From: JABDIY01 sp963751955 | Lineage (GTDB): Bacteria; Actinomycetota; Acidimicrobiia; Acidimicrobiales; SZUA-35 | Direction: 5' to 3' | Assembly (NCBI GenBank): GCA_963751955.1 | Contig: CAVVWM010000009.1 | Location: 1 to 64,000, forward strand | DNA: 64,000 nt | In this document: piece by piece, positions 58,857 to 64,000 of the stretch | How positions within the stretch are numbered: the stretch's first letter is position 1 | Layout: each line of letters opens with the position of its first letter | Position numbers and translations under genes: made by a program | Notes under the pieces: generated by a model | Seen by the model: only the letters and a program-made list of their open reading frames with translations | Told to the model about the DNA's origin: nothing | Database searches by the model: none

Positions 58857-60466
58857 GCCTGCTCGACGTTCAGAACCTCACGGTGTCAACCGAGGGCACC
58901 ACCCTGGTCGACAACATCTCGTTCTCCTTGGATCGGGGCCAAAGGTTGGGAATCATCGGTGAATCAGGCTCGGGAAAGACTCTGACCGCATTGGCGATTC
59001 TCGGCCTCTTGGCCGACAGCCTCTCAGCCAGCGGCAGCGTCATGCTGGATGGCGAGCAACTGCTCGGAATTGGCGAAGACTCGATGTGCGCGGTCCGAGG
59101 CGACAACATTTCGATGGTCTTCCAGGAGCCGATGACGGCGCTCAATCCGGTGATGCGGATCGGTCGCCAGGTTGCCGAGCCACTGCGGCTTCATAGGGGC
59201 CTCGACACCGATGATGCGATCAACCGGGCCATCGAGCTGTTGGACAGTGTGGGGATCGAACATCCCGAGCGCAGAGCACGGTCGTATCCCCACGAACTAT
59301 CGGGCGGTCAACGCCAGCGGGCCATGATCGCAATGGCGCTCGCCTGTGGACCAGATCTGGTTATCGCAGACGAGCCCACCACCGCACTCGACGTGACCGT
59401 GCAGGCCCAGGTCCTGAGCGTTTTGCGGGACCAAGTGCTCGCTCACCACACCGCACTCATTCTGATCACTCACGATCTTCCCGTCGTTGCTTCGATGACC
59501 GACAACGTGATCGTGATGCGGGACGGCGCAGTCGTTGATCGAGGAACTACCAGCGCCGTGTTCGAGGGAACCTCCAACAACTACACGGCAGCGCTGGTGG
59601 CGTCGGTACCACCGATGAGCCGATCGGCCAAAGCCGAAGGAAAACCGGCGGGACCACAACCGACGGGCAGCCCTATCATCCGGGTGCGGGACCTACATCG
59701 GGAGTACAGGCTGAGGCGGACCTCGCTGCTCGAATCCCGACCGGTCATCAAAGCTCTCGATGGAGTTTCGGTGGACATCCATCCCGGCGAGACATTCGGC
59801 ATCGTGGGCGAGTCGGGATCGGGCAAATCCACGCTCGCTCGAATGATCGTCGGCCTCGACCGACCGACCAGCGGTGAGGTGAACGTTGATGGCATCGACG
59901 TATCTTCGGGTCGCGATCTGCGGCCACTGCGCGATGTCGCCCAGATGGTCTTCCAGGATCCAATGGGCTCGCTCGACCCCCGCATGCGAATCGGCGATGT
60001 GATCGCCGAGCCGCTGCGGTCACTGGGGATCGACGGGGACCACCCAGCCCGGGTGGCGAGCCTTCTGCAGGCGGTTTCGCTGCCGACCAACATCGTCGAA
60101 CGCTATCCTCACGAATTTTCCGGGGGCCAACGGCAGCGAATCGCTATCGCAAGAGCCCTTGCTCCGGGCCCTCGCCTACTGGTAGCCGACGAACCGGTGA
60201 GTGCGCTCGATATGTCGGTTCAGACCGTCACCCTCGAACTGCTCCAAGACCTCAAAGAGCAGTTCGACCTCACAATGGTCTTCATCTCCCACGATCTCTC
60301 CGTGGTGCATGAGATCTGCGAGCGGGTGATCGTCTTGGAATACGGCCGGATCGTGGAGGAAGGTCCGGTCGGCACGGTCTTCGGGAGCCCGAAACAGCCC
60401 TACACCCGCACGCTCGTGCATGCCATCCCCCGGATGGACGGCTCGTTCCTCACCTCATCGAACTAG
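58853..60466 (+). CDS. Fused two-domain peptide ABC transporter ATPase (DppD-DppF in one chain)
   Basis: A 537-residue protein with two complete ABC cassettes, equivalent to separate DppD and DppF in most bacteria. Cassette 1: GESGSGKTLTALAI (Walker A), LSGGQRQRAMIAMAL, DLVIADEPTTALD, ITHDLPVVASMTD. Cassette 2: GESGSGKSTLARMI, FSGGQRQRIAIARALAPGP, LLVADEPVSALDMS, ISHDLSVVHEIC, and a C-terminal OppC_N-like QPYTRTLVHAIP. A linker at ~270-290 joins them. Both look active. Confidence 0.93.
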   Translation: MSLLDVQNLTVSTEGTTLVDNISFSLDRGQRLGIIGESGSGKTLTALAILGLLADSLSASGSVMLDGEQLLGIGEDSMCAVRGDNISMVFQEPMTALNPVMRIGRQVAEPLRLHRGLDTDDAINRAIELLDSVGIEHPERRARSYPHELSGGQRQRAMIAMALACGPDLVIADEPTTALDVTVQAQVLSVLRDQVLAHHTALILITHDLPVVASMTDNVIVMRDGAVVDRGTTSAVFEGTSNNYTAALVASVPPMSRSAKAEGKPAGPQPTGSPIIRVRDLHREYRLRRTSLLESRPVIKALDGVSVDIHPGETFGIVGESGSGKSTLARMIVGLDRPTSGEVNVDGIDVSSGRDLRPLRDVAQMVFQDPMGSLDPRMRIGDVIAEPLRSLGIDGDHPARVASLLQAVSLPTNIVERYPHEFSGGQRQRIAIARALAPGPRLLVADEPVSALDMSVQTVTLELLQDLKEQFDLTMVFISHDLSVVHEICERVIVLEYGRIVEEGPVGTVFGSPKQPYTRTLVHAIPRMDGSFLTSSN

Positions 60467-60566
60467 ATCGGGCACCTTCGACTATTCCGCGTGGTTCGAT
60501 TGTGCGTGTTAGCGTTGACCAAATCGGCTGACGACCACGCGTCAGCAGACAAAGGGAGAGTCGTCA

Positions 60567-62156
60567 ATGCAACAGTCCACCCACAGCCGGCCCACGATTC
60601 GAACCGCTCTGGCACTGCTGTTCGGGTTTGCATTGGTAACCGCAGCATGCTCCAGCGGCTCCGATACCGCCGGGAGCACCGACACCACCGCAGAGCCCAC
60701 CACCACCACGACCGCCAGCCCGGTCACCGTGGCCACCACTGCTCCGGAGGCTTCGGCCGTCACCGACGCTCGCATCGGCCTTCAACTCGAACCACCGACG
60801 CTCGATCTCACGGCCAGCCCGGCCGCTGCGATCCCCCAGGTGTTGCTGTACAACGTGTACGAAACGCTTGTCCGGCTCCAGCCCGATGGTTCCATCACCC
60901 CGTTATTAGCCGAATCGTGGGACATCAGCGACGACGGGCTGACCTACACATTCAACCTGCGTGAGGGCGTGAGCTTCCACAACGGCGACCCATTCACCGC
61001 CGACGACGTGGTGTTCTCCATCGAGAACGTCGCATTCAACGAGAACCACCCGTTGACCACCACCTATGCCCCGATCGAAGGTGTCACAGCCGTCGACGAC
61101 TCCACCGTCGAGGTCACCCTCACCCAGGTGAGTGCCAGCCTTCTGTTCTTCATGACCCAGGGCCAGGGTGTGGTGCTCAACGAAAACGCCATCGGCGACA
61201 TCGCCAACAGCGCCGTGGGGACCGGCCCATTCGAGTTCGATTCCTGGACCGTTGGCGACTCCATCGTGCTCACCCGCAACGACAACTACTGGGGCGATCC
61301 GGCGCTGCTGGAAAAGGTCACCTTCCAGTACATCCCTGACCCCAACGCACTGAACAATGCCATGTTGTCAGACGAACTGGACCTGGTCCCCGGCGTGTCG
61401 GCTCCCGAACTCCTCGAATCGTTCGAATCCGATGACCGCTTCGATGTTCTCACCGGGCAGACCTACGGCGAAGTGACCCTGTCGCTCAACGGACGTCGAC
61501 CTCCGCTCGACGACATCCGGATCCGCCAGGCTGTGAGTCACGCCATCGATCGCCAGGCTGTGGTCGACCTGGCCTACGCCGGGTACGGCACCCCGATCGG
61601 AACGTTCTCCACTCCGCTCGACCCGTACTACAAGGACCTCACCGGCGTCTACGACTACGACCCCGCAAGGGCCCAGGAACTGCTGGCCGAGGCAGGTGCA
61701 GAAGATCTCACCCTCGAGCTCATCCTGCCGCCGCCGTCGTACGCATCCCGTGGTGGCGAGATCATCGCCAGCCAGCTCGCTGAGGTCGGTATCAACGCCA
61801 ACATCACCAACGTCGAGTGGGGCGTGTGGCTCGAAGACGTGTTCGCCAACTACGACTTCGACATGTCGATTGTCGCCCATGTGGAGCCCCTCGACCTGGC
61901 CCAGTACGGCAACGCCGAATACTACTGGGGCAACGACAGTCCGGCCGCCAAGGCGCTGCTTGATCAGGCAGACGCCGAACCGGACGAAGATGCCCGGAAC
62001 GCCCTCTACGAACAGGTGCTCGACGAGATCACAGCCCAGGCTGCGGATCAGTGGTTGTTCGTCATTCCGGCCCTCGCGGTCAAGACCAAAGGTCTGACCG
62101 GCTACGAGGTGAACCTGCCCGGTTCGCTCGACGTCACCCAGCTCGCCATCAACTGA
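60567..62156 (+). CDS. Peptide ABC transporter substrate-binding lipoprotein
   Basis: A 529-residue solute-binding protein of the DppA/OppA family. Signal with lipobox VTAAC (ALLFGFALVTAAC), Thr-rich linker, then LLAESWDISDDGLTYTFNLR and EGVSFHNGDPFTADDVVFSI, the SBP_bac_5 signature. Lipid-anchored outside the membrane, it delivers peptides to the two permeases. 100 bp downstream of the ATPase gene, with AAAGGGAG before ATG 60567, possibly its own promoter as binding proteins need higher expression. Confidence 0.93.
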   Translation: MQQSTHSRPTIRTALALLFGFALVTAACSSGSDTAGSTDTTAEPTTTTTASPVTVATTAPEASAVTDARIGLQLEPPTLDLTASPAAAIPQVLLYNVYETLVRLQPDGSITPLLAESWDISDDGLTYTFNLREGVSFHNGDPFTADDVVFSIENVAFNENHPLTTTYAPIEGVTAVDDSTVEVTLTQVSASLLFFMTQGQGVVLNENAIGDIANSAVGTGPFEFDSWTVGDSIVLTRNDNYWGDPALLEKVTFQYIPDPNALNNAMLSDELDLVPGVSAPELLESFESDDRFDVLTGQTYGEVTLSLNGRRPPLDDIRIRQAVSHAIDRQAVVDLAYAGYGTPIGTFSTPLDPYYKDLTGVYDYDPARAQELLAEAGAEDLTLELILPPPSYASRGGEIIASQLAEVGINANITNVEWGVWLEDVFANYDFDMSIVAHVEPLDLAQYGNAEYYWGNDSPAAKALLDQADAEPDEDARNALYEQVLDEITAQAADQWLFVIPALAVKTKGLTGYEVNLPGSLDVTQLAIN

Positions 62157-62186
62157 GGTAGATGATCCGATGACGGCGGCACTCTC

Positions 62187-63389
62187 ATGACAGAGGCACC
62201 GCCTCGAACCGAGGCGCTGGACACCGAGGGGCTCATCGCCTTCACCCAGCGCCTCGTTCGAGCGCCCAGCGTCAACCAACCCGAACGGGGCCGCAGCGAA
62301 GCGTTGGCGGTCGCAGTGGTGGTCGAACAAGCGGACGCGTGGGGCTGGGATGTGCTTCAGGAGGAAGTCGCACCGGGCCGTCCCAATGTGATCATCACCA
62401 TCGACGGCGGACTGCCCGGCCCCAAGCTGCTGTTCGAAGGCCACACCGATGTTGTAACCGAAGGTGATCCGGCCACGTGGTCGGTGGACCCTTTCGGCGG
62501 CGAGATCATCGACGGCAAGCTCTACGGCCGCGGTTCGGCCGACATGAAGGGCGGCGTTGGCGCCCTGATGTTCGCCGCCCGTGCGTTACAGCTCGGTGGA
62601 CCCTTCCCGGGCTCAATCGTTCTCGCCATCCTGTGCGACGAAGAAGAAATGATGATCGGGGTTCACCACTTCATCGAACAGGGCCATGCCGAAGGTGTTG
62701 ACGGCGCCATCGTGTGTGAGCCAGAGGGTGGCGAGGTGTGCGTCACCCAGAAGGGCGCACTCCGGCTGAGAGTGGACATTGTTGGCGTGATGGCTCACGG
62801 CGCCATGCCCCATCAGGGCAAGAACCCGATCAGCGCCGCCAGCCGGTTCACCGAAGCCGCCCGTGAGATACAGGCCGATCTGCAAGCTACCTACGGCGAT
62901 CATCCCCAACTGGGACTTCCTTATGTCACGCCCACCCACGTCGACGCCGGCAGCCTCGCTCAGATCAATGTGATTCCGTCCTCCACTCTGCTCACCTTCG
63001 ACAACCGCACGATTCCCGGTGTCGATCACGGCGCATTGATGGATCGTTTCCGACAGGTTGCTGACGACATCGAGGCCGAACTCGGGGTGGATATCACACT
63101 CTCGGCGCCGGTCGACCGCCCACCGACCGAAACCGCTGTCGAGGATCCCGTGGTCGCCGCAGTTGCCGCCGCACATGCGGCCGTCACTGGCGAAGAGCCG
63201 GTCTACGGTGGTGTCCCCGGCAGCACCGACGGGACAATCCTCTGGCGCGACGCCGGCCTGCCAGTGGTCGTCTACGGCCCCGGCGGCAAATGGATCGCTC
63301 ATCAGAAAGATGAATACGTCGAAGTCGACGAACTCATCACCTGCGCACACGTCTACATCGAAGCCGCCACCCGCTTCCTCGGCGCCTAG
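62187..63389 (+). CDS. M20-family zinc peptidase (ArgE/DapE/ACY1-like)
   Basis: A 400-residue metallopeptidase. Ligands: H in LLFEGHTDVVTEGDP, D in LYGRGSADMKGG, E in LCDEEEMMIG, further Glu in VCEPEGG and His in WIAHQKDEYVEVDEL. The dimerisation (lid) domain with HGAMPHQGKNPISAA lies in the middle. It probably hydrolyses peptides imported by the transporter or deacylates N-acyl amino acids. 30 bp after the binding-protein gene, so in the same operon. Confidence 0.9.
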   Translation: MTEAPPRTEALDTEGLIAFTQRLVRAPSVNQPERGRSEALAVAVVVEQADAWGWDVLQEEVAPGRPNVIITIDGGLPGPKLLFEGHTDVVTEGDPATWSVDPFGGEIIDGKLYGRGSADMKGGVGALMFAARALQLGGPFPGSIVLAILCDEEEMMIGVHHFIEQGHAEGVDGAIVCEPEGGEVCVTQKGALRLRVDIVGVMAHGAMPHQGKNPISAASRFTEAAREIQADLQATYGDHPQLGLPYVTPTHVDAGSLAQINVIPSSTLLTFDNRTIPGVDHGALMDRFRQVADDIEAELGVDITLSAPVDRPPTETAVEDPVVAAVAAAHAAVTGEEPVYGGVPGSTDGTILWRDAGLPVVVYGPGGKWIAHQKDEYVEVDELITCAHVYIEAATRFLGA

Positions 63390-63426
63390 AGGCAAACGTC
63401 ATGCCCGACCACCCACGCTTCGCGTG

Positions 63427-64000
63427 TTATGCCGGAGCGAAGGTGCTGTCGATACGCCGGGAGTAGTCAGCGGCGAGATCACGCAGCCATGTGCCCCCAT
63501 CGCCCGAGTACGTCGGCCCGTGCATGAGCGCAAGAGTATTTGGCTCGAGGTCAGCGAGCCGTTCAACGATCGACGAAGTGGACGGGTTCAGGCTTGAATA
63601 CTGGAACATGTCCTCGGCGACGATTGCCGGTTCCATCGGCGAATCTGTGCAGATGGCCGCTCCATCTCCCATCTGGGTGAAGAGATCGCCGCACAGCAGG
63701 GTTGAGGTGGTCTCCTCGTACAGCAGGCCGGCTTCCCATCCGTGGGGGACGTGAGGAGTTGCAAAGTACCGAACACGCTTGCCCCCGAGGTCGATGACGT
63801 CTCCGTCTTCGAGTGCATGGGGTGGGCGATCGGCTAGGTCGTTCATCGAAACCATGCAACCCAACGCACCGAACGCCACTTGGGCGTCTGTGGCGGCGTC
63901 GAGCCAGTGGTTCAATGCACCAGACTCGTCGGCCTCGACGTGCCCGAATCCGATCCAGCGCAGCGATGAGACTGGCAGCACATTACTGACAGCGTCGGAC
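63427..64000 (-). CDS. MBL-fold metallo-hydrolase, N-terminus outside window
   Basis: At least 184 residues of a metallo-beta-lactamase-fold protein; the reading frame stays open to the window edge, so the first conserved motif (HxHxDH) is missing. Visible: VRYFATPHVPHGWEAGLLYE (the third ligand His region), LLCGDLFTQMGDG with the bridging Asp, and LALMHGPTYSGDGG with the last His. Resembles flavodiiron-type/ODP-like MBL proteins that bind an Fe-Fe centre and react with O2 or NO. Confidence 0.75.
   Translation of the reverse strand, partial: SDAVSNVLPVSSLRWIGFGHVEADESGALNHWLDAATDAQVAFGALGCMVSMNDLADRPPHALEDGDVIDLGGKRVRYFATPHVPHGWEAGLLYEETTSTLLCGDLFTQMGDGAAICTDSPMEPAIVAEDMFQYSSLNPSTSSIVERLADLEPNTLALMHGPTYSGDGGTWLRDLAADYSRRIDSTFAPA

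Overview
The window is a high-GC, gene-dense actinobacterial chromosome segment. AfsR/SARP-type regulators, a WS/DGAT acyltransferase, an actinobacterial VIT-family transporter, a mycobacterial-type MazE and an H1-like KKPAA-tailed protein suggest an Acidimicrobiia-like organism, probably free-living. That placement is inference: there is no rRNA, tRNA or ribosomal protein in the window to fix the taxonomy. No complete insertion sequence, CRISPR array or RNA gene was found.

Layout. 1-4.8 kb: two near-identical, frame-disrupted AfsR-type ATPase/TPR regulators that differ at the C-terminus. 4.9-17 kb: metabolic and membrane genes (FAH-type hydratase, secreted M64 metallopeptidase, cupins, DUF5671-type membrane protein, VIT transporter, bactofilin-like membrane protein, H1-like protein, nitroreductase). 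Between them lie gene-decay zones holding MazEF, remnants of a second toxin-antitoxin pair, a regulator remnant and integrase scraps. 17-26 kb: divergent cupin/LuxR pair with a perfect palindrome, a StrG-like dioxygenase plus short DegT aminotransferase, gpmI, a PcfJ-domain protein and a CapD-type nucleotide-sugar dehydratase. 26-37 kb: orphan ParA, WS/DGAT, SOUL protein, class I aldolase, D-amino-acid oxidase, an AhpD-type protein with an in-frame TGA at its active site, two MFS carriers, a hydrolase, a TauD-type dioxygenase and a nitroreductase.

37-55 kb is the outstanding region. It is a probable operon for a TasA/SipW-like surface matrix. The first gene appears to encode a single chain with a TasA-like exported domain, an ER-type (Ser/His) signal peptidase, membrane helices, GAF, GGDEF and EAL. 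It is followed by two TasA/CalY-like proteins, a second SipW-type peptidase fused to a DUF2341/LamG adhesin, a third TasA-like protein behind a structured leader, a small secreted ORF and a ~2,990-residue adhesin with 28 Ycf48-like propeller repeats and beta-helices. I infer that export, processing and assembly of the fibre are linked to cyclic-di-GMP.

55-64 kb: P1-family peptidase and SDR on the minus strand, then a dipeptide/oligopeptide ABC transporter operon with a fused two-domain ATPase, a binding lipoprotein and an M20 peptidase, then a partial MBL-fold gene at the edge.

Two points govern how the annotation should be read. (1) Seven single-base frame changes occur in six otherwise full-length genes, and each is restored by one base; this looks more like consensus error than gene death. 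(2) The AhpD-type gene at 31.0-31.6 kb is a strong selenoprotein candidate: TGA replaces the second Cys of CxxC, and a hairpin with a GGUCU loop starts exactly 18 nt downstream.
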